In this document: positions 63,742-64,000 of the stretch, piece after piece
How the letters are laid out: each line of letters opens with the position of its first letter
Numbering within the stretch: position 1 is the stretch's first letter
Assembly: GCF_047496725.1 (NCBI RefSeq)
Contig: NC_132972.1
Location: 12,167,001-12,231,000 of the forward strand
Source of the DNA: Anoplolepis gracilipes
Lineage: Eukaryota > Arthropoda > Insecta > Hymenoptera > Formicidae
Reading direction: 5' to 3'
Length of the DNA: 64,000 nucleotides
Program-made: the position numbers and the translations under genes
The notes under the pieces: generated by a model
Told to the model about the DNA's origin: nothing
The model's input: the letters and a program-made list of their open reading frames with translations, nothing else
Databases searched by the model: none

Positions 63742-63983
63742 TAAGAACAATTATAACGCGATAAATTTATTAAATAAATAGTTTGGCATTAAACGAAAAA
63801 AATTATTCGAGACAAACTGAGACGCCAATTGTCTCATTTTGTTTGCCAACAATTTTTTAATATTTCTTATCAAATTTGAAGCACTTGAGAATTTTGCAAT
63901 AATTTTACAAAAAGTTCTATGTATAAAAATTATTGACATACACACACAAACACACTAATTTTATCGCGTTATAATTGTTTCTA
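63742..63983. mobile_element. MITE-like element with 20-bp perfect terminal inverted repeats
   Basis: AACAATTATAACGCGATAAA (63,746-63,765) recurs exactly inverted at 63,960-63,979. Just outside, both ends carry TA plus two bases, so a TA target-site duplication as in Tc1/mariner-type insertions is plausible. The 194-bp interior has no transposase coding. The 64-codon minus-strand frame inside is not supported. Confidence 0.7.
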
Positions 63984-64000
63984 TATGTTATATGAATATT

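Larger units (their letters stand above)
13885..64000 (+). other. Probable giant intron of plexin (no later exon recognised)
   Basis: About 50 kb after the donor shows no stretch matching the expected continuation of the Sema domain, which in insect plexins has a conserved FCG-type segment shortly after this point. No open frame in this span resembles any plexin domain. The region alternates A+T-rich sequence with G+C-richer islets and contains simple repeats and small inverted-repeat elements listed separately. A short exon without a long open frame could have been missed, so the single-intron reading is inference. Confidence 0.55.

Overview
This window is A+T-rich animal nuclear DNA with large spliced introns, many (CT)n/(GA)n and (TA)n microsatellites, poly-T runs and small inverted-repeat elements. 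The only confidently recognised gene is an insect plexin, closest in my judgement to the PlexA type. The protein plus the A+T-rich, CT-microsatellite-rich background suggest an insect, plausibly a hymenopteran such as an ant. The species is inference.

Layout. Positions 1-12,547 hold no recognised coding exon. They contain a 1.4-kb fold-back structure whose arms carry two copies of a degenerate coding-like fragment (about 800-2,215), a G+C-rich islet with an open frame and a strong hairpin (2,281-2,714), a long compound CT array (4,679-4,962) and a second fold-back element (6,147-6,658). A 3' splice site at 12,546-12,547 opens an exon that carries a short GA-rich 5' UTR and the first coding exon of plexin (ATG 12,673, or in-frame ATG 12,709). 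It ends at a consensus donor (13,879) in phase 0. It encodes a signal peptide and most of a Sema domain. No further plexin exon was recognised downstream, so the rest of the window (about 50 kb) reads as one very large intron, although an unseen short exon cannot be excluded by eye.

The intron alternates A+T-rich stretches with G+C-richer islets of 200-900 bp. These could be enhancers, alternative first exons or remnants of older insertions. It also carries small inverted-repeat elements at 45,714-45,934, 62,415-62,646 and 63,742-63,983, a diverged pair of islets near 39.9 and 41.2 kb, and a four-copy motif series at 60.6-63.0 kb in which two AATT cores lie exactly 14 bp apart in every copy.

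The plexin product would be a cell-surface semaphorin receptor used in axon guidance. Everything else described here is either candidate regulatory sequence in or near that gene or repeat-derived. I saw no tRNA, rRNA, CRISPR array or intact transposase gene.
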